Part shown: positions 1 to 12,712 of the stretch, piece by piece
Layout of the letters: every line of letters starts with the position of its first letter
How positions within the stretch are numbered: position 1 is the first letter of the stretch
DNA from: Liolophura sinensis
Taxonomy: Eukaryota > Mollusca > Polyplacophora > Chitonida > Chitonidae
Reading direction: 5' to 3'
Length of the DNA stretch: 64,000 nt
Assembly: GCF_032854445.1 (NCBI RefSeq)
Contig: NC_088305.1
Coordinates: 13,087,606-13,151,605, forward strand
Position numbers and translations under genes: made by a program
Notes under the pieces: generated by a model
Told to the model about the DNA's origin: nothing
Database searches by the model: none
The model's input: only the letters and a program-made list of their open reading frames with translations

Positions 1-579
1 GCGAACTTGGGCCATTAACGTTCCAAGATGGCACTAGGCGATTCCTAACGGCAACTGAGCATTGATTGTACATTCATTCACTTTCCGATACCAAGATGTA
101 CAATTCACCCTGCTGCTATAGACTTGCGGCATGACCAGTTCATTTTCAACCACCAGAACGTCATGTCCCGTTACCTTGACAACACCGTATCACCATACAT
201 GTCTGCTAAGGTGTCAAGAGAAGCTTGTTCGAGAGCTGTCGTTCGATGGAATGCGCGGGGTTAAATTCTATTCTGCTCCCCTGTTGACCTAATCCCTGGT
301 AATGTTGCTACGGATTTAATTCTCAAAAGAAAGAATAAAATGTTGATTCATTACCTGTCCAGTAACCGGTTATATTTTTTGCTGGTGTTTATTTGTCTGT
401 TTGCCTGTCCGTCTGTACGGGAAAAGTCATATTAGACGGTGGTGGCGGAACCGGATGAGCCCCCCCCCCCCTTCTTTTTAATCGTCAATATCTTGACAAA
501 GGTCGATGGTTTATGCCGCGTACCCCTGTCCCCCCCCCCCCCCACAAATATTCTTGAGGATTACATAAATCAACAATGG

Positions 580-828
580 TGGGCCTCCGTGGCTCAATTG
601 GTTAGCGTGTTAGGGCATCGCAATGACCCAGGGGCCTCTCCTCTATGCGGCCGATGTGAGTTCAAATCCAGCTCATGTTGGCTTCCTCTCCGGCCGTATG
701 TGGGAAAATCTGTCAGCAGCCTGAGGATGGTCGTGGATTTCCCCGCGGGCTTTGTTCAGTTCCCACCCATCAGAAGGCTGGCCGCCGTGGTATGGAGTAA
801 AACACCAATCAAACAAATAAATAAATTA
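580..828 (+). mobile_element. SINE family A, near full length
   Basis: tRNA-like head (GCCTCCGTGGCTCAATTGGT, A box; GAGTTCAAATCC, B box), a central conserved part (GTCAGCAGCCTGAGGATGGT to the AGAAGGCTGGCCGCC region) and a tail ending AAAACACCAATCAAA and AAATAAATAAA. This is the dominant repeat of the window; the layout (tRNA head, conserved core, A-rich short tail) is that of an RNA polymerase III SINE, possibly of the MetaSINE type (inference). The 133-codon open frame over it is not a gene. Confidence 0.9.
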
Positions 829-2339
829 GCAATCAGATAAATATGTCATGTGTGTAACATAAGTGATGTGATATTGGGAAAGAGTTATGTTTGAGTATGT
901 GTTCTGAAATGCAGCAATGCCTTGGCGGTATACTTGGAATAAATCCATACATGTAAGAGCAAACGTCTACAGAAGGCAGGTCTAAAAGATCTGTAAGTAA
1001 TTAATATAATCAGTTAACTTACTCGATCTGAAATTACTTCTCTTTTTTGCTCCATTTTAGGTCATCCATGGACAAATGAATTTGTTAAGTTTTCAACAGC
1101 CTAACTATGCTCACAATCCTACATGGCTGCACTCAACAAATTAATCTCTTAAATTTAACGTTAAAACGTTAAATTCTGTTAAAATTTAAGTCTGTTGCCT
1201 GAGTGATGCTAGAATGTATTCCGCGGTTATAACACAAGAATGTCTTGTATTAAACATAATATTCCGCTAATCTAATAGAATGGTTATACTAAATTAATTG
1301 ATAATGTGTGTCATGTAGAATAATCTGTTGCAATAACAGATCAAATACGTTTTAACATCATTCAGATAACAGACTTTCTGTTAAATTTATTAACAGATTC
1401 TTCTTTACAGCGTAAGATTTCTTATAGCGTTACTAAACTCACAATCGTATACATGAGTGAGCGTAAATATTGATTACACTTCACAAGTATTTCCCTTTGG
1501 AGGGATGATTAGAAATATGCTTGTACTGACTACTTTGCCACAAGCAAATAATGTGACCCGTATCGCACAATGGAATCTTCCATACAAAGTGGCCTGGATT
1601 CTATGTTCTTGACTTCCGGTTAGTTAGTTGACATTGCTGTTGTTGGCTTTTGCGGCTGCGTTATTATTGATTTTAATTCAATGTTACTTCCTTATATTAG
1701 ACAGAGTGGAAGCAATTTACGTTTTCCCATAGGGTTAAAGCGTGTGGTGGAACTGTGAAAGCCCTCACTATAGATATATATGGCCATAGAATTATAGAGC
1801 GGCATGACCCTAAATCTTTGAATCCTTGCAGAGTACAAGAATGAATGATTATGGTTTAACTCCACATCGGCAATATACTTAAGCCATATCGTGCCGAGCA
1901 GAGTACAAGTAAAAGGGATACAATACTTTAGAGCTTTTGTTCTTTTCCCCACTGCCAGATCTTGTTTGAAGAACTAAAAGCAATTCAAGACAATTCCTCA
2001 GTAAGGCTGGTATTCTATTGGGAACTGTTCCAGTTAAACTCGCAAGGTTTCTGGAACGTCCATTTTTTGGTATTTGAAATATTCTTCACTTCTGGACAAT
2101 ATCTGAAGTCTCTAAACCAGTGTTCGCTTTGGTAAAGCCTTTAAAAATTAAGTACACTATTGATTTCAAATATTAAGTTGCAACTAACATCAACAACACA
2201 AACCACTAAGAACAGGAATATTGTAAATTTGACGCTTGAAGACTTTGCCAAAAAATTGTCAAAACGGGAGAAGGCTTAAGTCCTTGACACTAGGCTTGGG
2301 CGAGTAAAGAAATTAAATAAGAACCAAACAAATAAATGT

Positions 2340-2460
2340 ATGTGTGAATGCCTTGGGTTTTACGTCGTGCTTTACAATTTTTCGTCATATGACAACGAGG
2401 AGTCATTAGGTGTGTGGACATACACTGTGTCTTCTTCTGGCGGGGCGAGTCCACTCCACC
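2340..2460 (-). mobile_element. SINE family B tail fragment
   Basis: GAATGCCTTGGGTTTTACGTCGTGC followed by ACAATTTTTCGTCATATGAC matches the reverse of the family B end. A similar fragment lies at about 5928-5990 and a short tail at 48000-48032. Confidence 0.65.
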
Positions 2461-2869
2461 AAAATATCATGCATAATGGTACACGATTTGAACACGGATT
2501 TCTCTTTCGCTTGGAATAAAGGCAATACCTTGGGCCTTTCCAACATCTTTGAAAAGCGGTGCACTGTTTCTATTTGCAATTGTTCCGTCCTATTTTCGTA
2601 ATTTACTGTATACTTTCTTAGTTCTCTTTTGATAGTTTGTATTAAACGTCGTTTTGGTACTAGGCCTTGCGATTATTGACCTGGAACGTCCATCTTCCTA
2701 GGTCTTTCTCGACGCATAGAATCACTGCATTTATTTAAATGTACCATACTTAATTCCAGTTGAACTATGAACCACGGTAGGCCTTCTAAGGTTGTGTATA
2801 CGTTCCTATGCCTATAAAATCAAGACTGAATTTACAAGAGGTCGTTCTTCACCGGAAATACGTACGTAG

Positions 2870-3300
2870 GGCAGAGTGGGGTATAACGGACCCTGCAGCG
2901 GGCAAAACGGATTTTTGCACCATATGTGGCTTATGCGAGTGGTAGTAGGCTACCATATGTATGGTCAGTTCTAGTGTTAGATATAGCTATTTGTACAACA
3001 TAAACGTTGCAGTTGATGATAAATGTTGACAAATATAGTTACCCTAGAGGCGGGAGAAAATTTCGATCACCTTTGATCTATGGTAAGTTGCATTGGTTTT
3101 CATGGCCATATCATCAAGCTAAAAAACAAAACAAAAAAACAGACCAAGAGGAGAACGGCTGGTGAGCTTCTTTTGAAAGGTGTCAACATTAAAGAAAATT
3201 AACAACATAGGGCAGAACGGACCGCTATGGGTAGGGACAAAACGGCACACCAGTTCGTTTTGCGTTGACCCACGATCCATTTTGCGCCGTTATGTCTAAT
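2870..3300. mobile_element. Possible DNA element with inverted ends
   Basis: The left part has GGGCAGAGTGGGGTATAACG and GCGGGCAAAACGGAT; the right part has GGGCAGAACGGACCGC directly, and ATCCATTTTGCGCCGTTATG inverted. These look like partial inverted and direct copies of one motif. No coding region seen. Confidence 0.35.
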
Positions 3301-5199
3301 AAGCTCAATTAAATACTGTAATTCAGGCAAACACTCTCTAGTCTATTAAAGAAAAAATACCAATTTGAAAACAACAAACACAACACATCAGAAGAAACAT
3401 AGGTGAACGCAATTGTTTATATAAATGTGTAGGATATATAACGGTTACAGTATATAAATAGTATATAATATACACTTTCACAGCAGCTTGAAATGGGATT
3501 TTAAGATAACAAAGTAAGCTAACAGCCCTTTACATATTATTTTTCCTCATTAATACTGTAAAATTATCCAAGTTGAAAACATGTCATATATTACACGTCG
3601 AGTAGAACGACAAAAAAACAAAAAAAAAAAACAAAAAAAAAACATAACGTTTCATGAATCTTCTAAACGTGGGAGGCAGATACTCTAATCTGGCTTATAT
3701 CTGACTTCTCATTCTAAAATTTAAACTCTTCCACATTCATTGCTTTTGCTTTTACTAAAATGAACACCAAAGGTTTATAAGAGCAGTGTATTCATCCAAT
3801 GGAACCATAGTAAACCATGGAACAGTCCGTCAATTATCGCTTCTGTATTATATTAGTGCAGGGCAAGTTGATAACCACAATAGCTTGCACATCTCAATTT
3901 ATTTAAAACAAAAACAGTTCAGAAAAAAGAAAATGACGGAAAAAGTACCAACATAAGTATCTGCAATATTTTCATTTAACATAAGAGTTTATAGTGATCT
4001 GGGGCATATTACAACCTTTGTAATTCATATAGGCCTACAACTGCATATTGATATTTAGACAGATATTAATAATGACTTATTACATATTTTTACTATTAAA
4101 TTGAAAAATATATTCAAAATTAAAAACATTCATTGGCCTACGTATTAAAAATAAAACTTACACATCTGAGTTTATGTTTGTGTTATGGGCCAAGTACAGG
4201 CATTCAACTTCAGTCTGGGAAGGTCTTTAGGTGTCCTTCCACACACTTGCATAACTTGGCACATGTAAATGCAGGAAATTAACTCCGATAAAGGAACAAG
4301 TTGAAATCATTGTCTGTTGAAGTCTTTTTAATTCTTTCTAACAAATGTTTTCTTATAGGCCTACGCTAAAATAGAGTATATGCTTTATAGTTAAAATACA
4401 TCTGCTTTTGAAATGTGAAAAAGTTGTTGAAAATATTGTATATTGTGCCTTTTTCACACGGTATGCATGTCTAAGCCTACCATCGCTGTGGCACAGCTAC
4501 CGATATCATTTTGTGAATATTTCACAACGTATGTTACAAATCGTGTTTACCTCATTAAAACAGAAAGAAGAAAATGCGTAGACCTAATATAGGCCTACCA
4601 GTGAAGAGTTAAAACGTCGAAAGGCAAAACAGAACCCCTATAGATCCCAGGTGAGCGTTATTTTCGCCTATACTGGACGAAATGTGGACATGTGAGAATC
4701 CTGGCTGTTTATAATGAAAGTTTACGAAGTCTGTTACAACATGGTCGTTTGTGCTCTATCCATAGAACTATTGAATCTAGCGCCTGAACCTCCAAAGTTA
4801 GCGAGTTATGCCCCACTCTCTCTACGTGTGACCATTTGCCATTGGTCGCACTATAGCCTAGCCGTCGATCGTCACTGATCTGCGGGTTTTTACTCAATTT
4901 CTATGCCGTACATAGTCTTTTATTAGCTATTATTAGCACAATGAAAACCATTGATAAAACAAAAATGAAAGGAAAAATGATCTGACACTTCTGAAACAAT
5001 GACTAGAATTTTCAACATGAAAGTACAGTCTGTTGTTTTAGGGTGTCACTCTCGCGGTTCAGCTCCGCCAAACGTGATAGAATTTTACCGACTCATTTAA
5101 TTCAATTCCTCCCAACGTAGTTCTATTCACGGGGATTCACAGACACGTAACAAAGATAGAAATTAAAACAATTTGTCAACATACACTACACGTGCTTAT
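3301..5199. other. No gene found; AT-rich sequence
   Basis: Long A-rich stretches (3613-3642) and no supported exon. The GGCCTA motif is frequent (for example TAGGCCTAC at 4032, 4350 and 4593). Confidence 0.55.
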
Positions 5200-5365
5200 T
5201 TTTTTGGCGTATTCAAGCGTATGAGCATGCGCGTCAGTGTGACCACGTGATGTCAGATCCGGTGTACAAATTTTCTGAAGATTTCATGTTATGCCCGCAA
5301 GCATGTGCAAAGAGGTGAAAGGTCAATACATGTGTTGTCGATGTTTCAATGTCTGACCTCTTTCG
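5200..5365 (+). promoter_or_regulatory. Promoter-like segment with E-box; possible first exon donor
   Basis: Contains GCATGCGCG (NRF1-like) at 5225-5233 and CCACGTGAT with the CACGTG E-box at 5244-5249, followed about 115 bp later by a consensus donor TTCG|GTAAGT at 5365/5366. No TATA box is obvious. CACGTG boxes of the CLEAR type drive lysosomal genes in vertebrates, which would suit GPR155, but the distance (about 17 kb) makes the link speculative. Confidence 0.2.
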
Positions 5366-6189
5366 GTAAGTCAGATACATGCAATGCACATTTTGACATA
5401 AGGTTAGCTAGGACCTCACTTAGAACTGCTCTGAAGATCTGCCTTCTTTCAATTTACTGCGGTAAGGATTTTTAGATTTTAACTGAAGATAGAGTGAGTG
5501 TTGTTGTTGTTGTTGTTGTCGTTGGAGAACGACGCCTTTCTTCGCAGCTTCTTCGTGTTGACATGATTTCCACATTGACATATGGCCGATAAAATGTGAA
5601 CATGTTTTGCTTTTGGGAAGCCATTGTGTTGCTTTTTTGGGGCTTTTCCCCCCCGAAGACTGTTTCAAAACAGCGGCACCCAGTATGAGTCCAACTGAAT
5701 TAATATTTAATAATAATAATAACAGCTGTTAAATAACCTGTGGGAGAATTGTGAGGACTAGGGTGCTGTTTACGTGCTCATTTCCCCATGCTTTTTGACG
5801 TCATTTTTTCCCATGCTCACATGCTTTTATTGATGTTTCATTGGTTAAAAATGAACCAGAGACGTTCAATTTACAAAAAAAAAAAAAAAAAACAGCAAAA
5901 GAAAACAAAAACATAAATAAAGTTAGTGATTGAATGCTTAGGGTTTAACGTCGTACTTAACAATTTTTAAGGCGTATGATGACGAAAAAAAAAAAAAAGG
6001 AGAAAAAGCAGTCAAATTGAAGTAAGACGTTCTTCGCTGTGGTCTGTGTCATTCACGAATGATCAGCTCTCAACTGTTCGTGGTTTATAAATATTCCAGA
6101 AAGTCCTCTCTTGCTTGTTGTGAAAACCTCTGGATTCGTCTCGAACTTTTTTTGGGAAGGAAACTAGTGTTGTCCGAGTATACTGACTG

Positions 6190-6535
6190 GTAGGCCAGTT
6201 GGTCTGCCAGCAACCTGCGGATGGTCGTGGGTTTACAGTTGTGTCCTATGCACATGGTATAGTATTTACTGTATAGTATGATGTCATTGTACACAACACT
6301 GTATGGTCTTTCTATGACGTACCAAGTGTAGCAAGAATGCAATGTCTATGACTGTATATGTTACAATGCAAGTTTTGGAAACCAATACATACGGTTGTGT
6401 TGGGTTACTCCTCTATAAACTGCCATATTTCCCTTGGGCCCCGCCCGGTTTCCTCCCACCATAAGGCTGGTTCCCCTTGTATAAGTGAAATATTTTTGAG
6501 CACGGCGTGAAACACCAGTCAAATAAATGAATCTA
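6190..6535 (+). mobile_element. SINE family A interrupted by about 190 bp
   Basis: Core GGTCTGCCAGCAACCTGCGG up to about 6237 and the remainder (GGGCCCCGCCCGGTTTCCTC to AAACACCAGTCAAATAAATGA) from about 6432 are split by unrelated sequence, suggesting a later insertion. Confidence 0.8.
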
Positions 6536-6827
6536 ATAACAGGCCAATTGGTCCTGTATGCAATAATGACTGCATGTGTTTTTATGCTTTTTATGAGTTC
6601 TGTAGTCATTGCTCTAGTGGCAGTTGGAAACAAAGTGCACATTCACTGATGTGATGTATGTTGTTAAATTTTGGGAAAAGACAAAAAATTGCTGTTAAAA
6701 AACATCGGCCGGGAACAGTAGATTTAGCCTTGAGTGGGATCATAATGTTACAGCTACACATACAACGCACAGGCTTTTATTTCTGTACCAAAATGACATT
6801 GTTAATCTTAGTTAATATCAGCCCTAA

Positions 6828-6964
6828 GAAGATCTGTCAGCAACCTGGATGGTCATGGATTTCACCAGACTCCTTCACCTGGTTTCGTCCGCCTATAATG
6901 CTGGCCGCCAGCGTTTAAGTGAAATATTTTTGAATTCATAGTAAAACACCAATCAAATAAATAT
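6828..6964 (+). mobile_element. SINE family A, 5'-truncated
   Basis: Starts at GATCTGTCAGCAACCTGGAT and ends AACACCAATCAAATAAATA. Confidence 0.88.
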
Positions 6965-7654
6965 TAGCCCTAAAAAATTTGCTCTAAAAATTTGCCCAAA
7001 AATGTGCATTTTTGTGGAGGAAAATAAAAATCATAAATTGTTATTTTTTGTGCTGAAACCTATATTTTTCAACTAGGATATTGTCCATCTTCAAACTAAA
7101 CTTGAAACACTCTTTTAAGATCAACAAATGTCTCATAGTCTGACAAAACAATTTAGTCCTGGACAAAATTTTCAGTCAACTACATTGCATTAGTCCTATA
7201 AATTTGTTTGGCCATTGAGAAAACATAGTTATCATCCTAACATAGGAATAAGTGTACCTGTAGTTGTAACGAATCTCATTAGTTACATGTGATTTACAGT
7301 TACATGTAATGGCAGATTTTCACTGTAGTAAAATCAGGATTTTAACGGATTAACCTACTTGTAGGTATACTACTACGGTTAATCATTTGACATATATCTG
7401 TCTGGAGCCATCTTCTGTTCAACATGAGGATATCATGTGAAATGTCCAGGTATGTACAGGTGTGCAAATGTACCTGTGTGTTGTAATAGACGACTGCCAA
7501 ATGAACACAACTGTCAGATGACCGTCCTGTGGTTTTGTCCTCGTATGTAACATCGTAACAAACTCGGGTCATGTTCTCAGAAGGCTGGGGTGATTCAGGG
7601 CAAACATGCAGATATGTGTATAATATGATGTGCTCTCTTTCTGCTGCCTAGCAG

Positions 7655-7760
7655 GTGCCCCCTCCCATGTGACCCGGTCATGTGACCAGTGGATGGGTAG
7701 AAGATATGGAGCAGTGTGACATGTACCTTGTGTGTGAACACTTGATTAATGACAATCCTG
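7655..7760 (+). other. Candidate upstream (5' UTR) exon, possibly of GPR155
   Basis: A good pyrimidine tract and acceptor (CTCTTTCTGCTGCCTAGCAG|G, 7635-7654) and a strong donor CCTG|GTAAGT at 7760/7761 bracket 106 bases. An ATG at 7706 stays open to the donor, and on joining to the exon at 22043 or 22046 gives a reading frame of 33 or 32 codons ending at TGA 22084-22086, 13 nt before the main ATG. This would make it an upstream ORF. Linkage to GPR155 is inferred from strand, phase and position only. Confidence 0.35.
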
Positions 7761-8674
7761 GTAAGTACATGTAGTCTTAAGTGTTTGGAGAGGAAAAAAA
7801 TTATTTTATAATATGTGCATTTTGCTGTCTGGAACTGTATTTAAAGTTAGATTTAAGCATGCTTTATTTGGATCTGGAAACAAAAGTAAGTATAAGACGT
7901 ACATGCTTCGCTAACATATGTAGAGGCAACAGATTTACAGTAACATAAACTTAGGTAATGGGAAGAAAACTTTATATTGAACTGACTTAACAGTGGCGGA
8001 GTCATAGTGTGTCACAGCCTAGGGGATTCGTAGCAGGTGAAGTTTATTTGAAAATTTAAAGTTTGTTCATATAGGTGTACGTATACATATATTTCATTTT
8101 GCTTGGTTTATTTTCCATGCTTACATAACATGTATCAGTACCTGGTGTATTTTATATGCTGTATTGTTATTTCCACTATACTATTCAATGATCTTGTGTC
8201 GTGCATTTTGTTCAGTGTACACGCTCTTTTTAATGGTGTCATTGTCGGAAATAGAAATGTACATGTACAGTAAGTTGATGTAAATTTCCAAATTCTGAAA
8301 CATGTAATTGTGTTATTTATAAGACTACATCATATCCTTAGGGTTGTGTTTTAGGGTTATTTTTTGCTGTCGACAGAATATACATGTACTGGATCGCTAT
8401 GTACATGTACATCCGGAAAAATGGGAATTTCTCTTTGGTCCCACATTTGAAGTACAGGTTCAAATCCCAACAGGGTCACTCCCAGATGCCCAATCATGAT
8501 AGAATTGAAAATTATTTTGATACAGAGAAGGTTACATGCATAATACAGTAAACAGTAAAAATGTTGAATAATTAGATTTAACATTATATAAACAGGGATT
8601 TTGGAAGAATGCCACATGATGAAGAAAAATTAAAACAGAGAGTTCATCTGACAACTGACTGACAGTTTGTTGTC

Positions 8675-9287
8675 ATGTACATGTAGCTTGCATATACATG
8701 TAGCTTTCATATACATGTACGTGTAGCTTGCATATACATGTACATGTAGCTTTCATATACATGTACGTGTAGCTTGCATATACATGTACATGTAGCTTGC
8801 ATATACATGTACATGTAGCTTGCATATACATGTACATGTAGCTTTCATATACATGTACGTGTAGCTTGCATGTACATGTACATGTAGCTTTCATATACAT
8901 GTACATGTACGTGTAGCTTGCATATACATGTACATGTAGCTTGCATATACATGTGCGTGTAGCTTGCATATACATGTACATGTAGCTTGCATATACATGT
9001 GCGTGTAGCTTACATATACATGTACATGTAGCTTTCATATACATGTACGTGTAGCTTGCATATACATGTACATGTAGCTTTCATATACATGTACATGTAC
9101 GTGTAGCTTGCATATACATGTACATGTAGCTTTCATATACATGTGCGTGTAGCTTGCATATACATGTACATGTAGCTTTCATATACATGTACGTGTAGCT
9201 TGCATATACATGTACATGTAGCTTTCATATACATGTACGTGTAGCTTGCATATACATGTACATGTAGCTTTCATATACATGTGCGTG
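8675..9287 (+). repeat. 23-bp ACATGTA-rich minisatellite
   Basis: About 26 units alternating GTAGCTTGCATATACATGTA and GTAGCTTTCATATACATGTA with CAT or CGT linkers and occasional 6-bp additions. Each unit contains the palindrome ACATGT. The minus-strand frame here is a repeat artefact. Confidence 0.93.
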
Positions 9288-10525
9288 TAGGGTATTTATA
9301 AAGATAAAACCACTGTACATTTATACATACATGTATTTCATAGAAGCCATAAATACATGTCTAGTCAGGCTGGCTTTTTAGAAGCGTTATGCACCTTGTA
9401 CTGGTAACAGTATTATGTGGGAGTGTTGATGTTGTGATGACACAGTGAAGTTGTCTGTTGGACATGATACTTTTTGTGTCGAAACTGTCTGTACAGAAAT
9501 GTTTACCTGCAGGCTGCCACTGTTAGTCTGTGATCACCATCCCCTTCCCCCCAGCAGGAGTTGGCTGCCCTTGTACTGTATCTACCTTATGAATTTACTA
9601 AAAGAAGTGTATTTTAGAGGCAAAAGAAAGGTCATAACACATTACTTTTGTTGTTGAAACTTACATCTTTTCAGTAGGATATAATCATACCTTTCAAACA
9701 GTCTTCATAACACCTTTCTAAGATCAATGGAACTCTCATTAAAACATGTAACACAGTAAAGAATAAAATTTTAGGAGGAATACAGTAGTGTCTATTGTCA
9801 GAGGTAGTATTGAGCCGGATTCCCCACCCACCACAAGTAATTAGCTAGGGTTGTGGACAGGTGTGGAGGTTTACCTGACAGGTGAGCACAAAGCTCGTTA
9901 ACCTGCATTTCCTCAGGTACAGCCTGACGAGTGACATTGTTTACAGAGCCAGGCTGTTTAGCTGAGGTGTTGCAGTTCATTGTGTGGCCATGCAGCTTTA
10001 CGTAAGTAAGTATATATGCATCTCTGCGCTGAAGCACACGTCCTGCTAATTAACACGAGGACTTCCTTAATGTGGTAATATGGGTTACCTTACTTATCCT
10101 AATTCTGTGTTATTGAGGTACAATAATCTCATTTGTTTAGGATCCCAAATGATTCACTGACAGAAAATAACTGTGTCCAGTAGTCAAGGCCAGGAGTGTA
10201 GATTTACATGTAGCCAGAATGAGGAATATGGACTTTTTACAGTGTATTTGAAAAAAGCACAGAATAACCTACTTGACAAGGATGTACAGCAAGTGCCTGT
10301 GATTGCATTAGGTCTGCTAAGGTGCGCATTTTGATAATGGCAATAAAGTGTCTCTAACGCACACAAACACCTGCAGTGTGCCAGTTTACACATGAAAATA
10401 ATTTCATAAGGGTCTATTCAGATTTATGAACAGGATATACAGGTATGTTTTGTAATAAAGCAAAGATGATGATGAATATACGTTTATGTACATGTACATG
10501 CACTGATTTTATGGTTTAATGTTTC

Positions 10526-10780
10526 TTTATTTATTTATTTGATTGGTGTTTTACGCCGTACTGAAGAATGTTTCACTTATACGACGGCGGCCAGCATTGT
10601 AGTGGGTGGAAACCGGACACAGCCCGGGGGAAATCCATGACCATCCGCAGGTTGCTGTCAGACCTTCCCACTTACGGCCGGAGAGGAAGCCAGCATGAAC
10701 TGGACTTGCACTTACAGTGACCGCATTGGTGAGAAACTCCTGGGTCATTACGTTGCACTAGCGCGCTAACCGACATGGTT
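10526..10780 (-). mobile_element. SINE family A, full length
   Basis: Reverse copy: TTTATTTATTTATTTGATTG tail to the CGCTAACCGACATGG head. All parts are recognisable. Confidence 0.9.
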
Positions 10781-11599
10781 TAATGTAATTGTATGTCATG
10801 AAGTATTTGTAAATATTTACTCTGAAGTTATGACTGTTAGTGTCATAAAAATTAGGGGATTTACTCTGTGTGGGTTAATGGAAAACCGGTTAAAAATGCA
10901 ATCTTACACAGAATGTCCCTTTCACACAGGTTTTATGTAAGTCCATTATATTTATATAATTTGTGGCACACCACATGGATTAGCCTGCTCTGAATAGCAT
11001 ACATACACAATACTGAGATTTAGTGATTTGGCGGTGTTGAGCTTGAAAGTGAATGGTGAGTTTTGTTTTACCTTCGTGTTTTGAAAATTTTGACGAACGT
11101 GTGAAATACGTGTGCAGGTGTACTGTTTACAGGTGAGGTGAGGTGGAATGTAAAATTGGGGGGGGGGGGGGATGGTGGGGGGATGGTGTGGGGCTGAAAC
11201 TGCGAAAGAAGTTTCCCAGCCCATCAGGTGAGGGACCAGGGACCGCCTATGCCCCTGAAGCTCTCACCATTCATTTTGTTGGAAATGCAATCTAGGTTAT
11301 TTCTGGTGAAAAAATTGTGATACATTCAGGATAAACTGCATGTTATACTTTATTTATTAATCATTTTTATTCGAACGCCTCAGCCTGTGTCATTTAGTCT
11401 ATAGAACAAAATTTTATTTGAGGGTATTTTCAGTACCCAACAAACACCCACCCACCCCCGTTTCCGCCGCCTGTGAAGATGTGAAACTTGCATGTGATAC
11501 CTGCACTGTACATGCATGTAGGGTTTTCATTATTTAATTGAGAAGGCTGCTTGTAACCTGGGAAAAATTATAGCAAATACATATAGAATATTAAAGGCT

Positions 11600-11925
11600 A
11601 TATTCAGAAAGTGTAATCCCTATTAACGATACTTACTGTTACTTAATCCACTTTCTAAATGACATCTATACCTATCTGATATATTCACCTAAGGGAGTGA
11701 CGTCGTTTGTGATCATCAGAGGGGTAATGCATGTTCGCTGTAAAGTCTACCGGTCAACTACCTTCCATTTTTGTGGAAGGCCTGTTGGTCAAGTGGTCTA
11801 GACAGTTGACATGTATTGCTGGCGGTTATGTGCCTGACTCTGAGGTCGCTGGCTCGAAACCCGCAGTGATTTCAGCACTAGAATCTGTGCCATATTCAGA
11901 AAGTGTAATCCCTATTAACGATAAT
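11600..11925 (+). mobile_element. tRNA-like retroposon between 32-bp direct repeats
   Basis: A perfect 32-bp repeat (beginning ATATTCAGAAAGTGTAATCC) occurs at 11600-11631 and 11892-11923. Between them, 11782-11868 has tRNA-like boxes (TGGTCAAGTGGTCTAGAC; GGCTCGAAACCCGC). It could be a third SINE type with a long duplication, or a tandem duplication containing a tRNA-derived piece. Confidence 0.5.
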
Positions 11926-12242
11926 ACTGTTAATATTAAAGGAAGTAAAAATAGGAGCTTTGAAGGTAGGCAGCTACCTTATCAATTTTCTGTAGAAGTA
12001 GCAGACTGCAGATGGCTGGTACCTGTCTTATAATGAAACCCCTGAGTATATTTTCTGGTTAACTGTCCTACATCATCACAGAATTGGTATACTGTATGGG
12101 TATACATTGTAATAGCTCTAGTGCAGATAGGTCACAAGTAATGAACTATGACAGTGATTTTTCCTTTTGTATGCTTGTATAATACCTGTTTGCATACCTG
12201 TTTGCATACCTTAAATCTTCAACGTATTTGACAACAGACATT

Positions 12243-12437
12243 CCTTAATTCCTCAACCTTTTCTCATATGTCAAGGAGCTACCTTTTTACTTTGATTTTG
12301 GAGACAAAACTACTTTAGTTGGTTGAGCTAATTTTAGAGCTTCACAAAATAGTCTACACAGAGTAATGCCCCCAGAATATGCTTGAAGTTGAATAAACAC
12401 CTTTGCAAACATGCGAAAAGGTTGAAGAATTACAGTA
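12243..12437 (+). mobile_element. MITE family 1 copy
   Basis: Terminal inverted repeats TTAATTCCTCAACCTTTTC and GAAAAGGTTGAAGAATTA around about 195 bp with the shared interior (TTTTGGAGACAAAACTAC, ATATGCTTGAA). No coding capacity; typical of a non-autonomous DNA element. Confidence 0.85.
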
Positions 12438-12447
12438 GTACATGTTT

Positions 12448-12712
12448 TGAAGGGGCCTTCGTGGCTAAGTTGGTTAGCACGCTAGCGCAGCGTAACGACC
12501 CAGGAGTCTCTCACCAATGCGGTCGCTGTGTGTTCAAGTCCAGTTCATGCTGGCTTCTTCTCCGGCCGTATGTGGGATGGTCTTCCAGCAACCTGCGGAT
12601 GGTCGTGGGTTTCCACAGGGCTTTCCTCCCACCATAATGCTGGCCACCGTTGTATAAGTGAATTATTCTTGAGTATGGTGTAAAGCACCAATAAAATAAA
12701 TAAATAAATAAA
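12448..12712 (+). mobile_element. SINE family A, full length
   Basis: GGGGCCTTCGTGGCTAAGTT head through the (AAAT)n tail. It sits immediately after the MITE copy at 12243-12437. Confidence 0.92.

Larger units (their letters stand above)
1..2869. other. No gene found; SINE and unique AT-rich sequence
   Basis: Apart from the SINE at 580-828 and a family B fragment near 2.4 kb, I see only short chance open frames, two poly-C runs (460-545) and AT-rich sequence. Confidence 0.6.

Noticed and set aside
439-840. 133-codon open frame near the left edge
   Set aside because: Covers a SINE of family A; the same peptide pieces recur at other copies (for example 12383, 34428, 55493).
5420-5668. Minus-strand frame with a glutamine run
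   Set aside because: Based on a (GTT)n microsatellite at 5500-5518; no start, splice or homology support.
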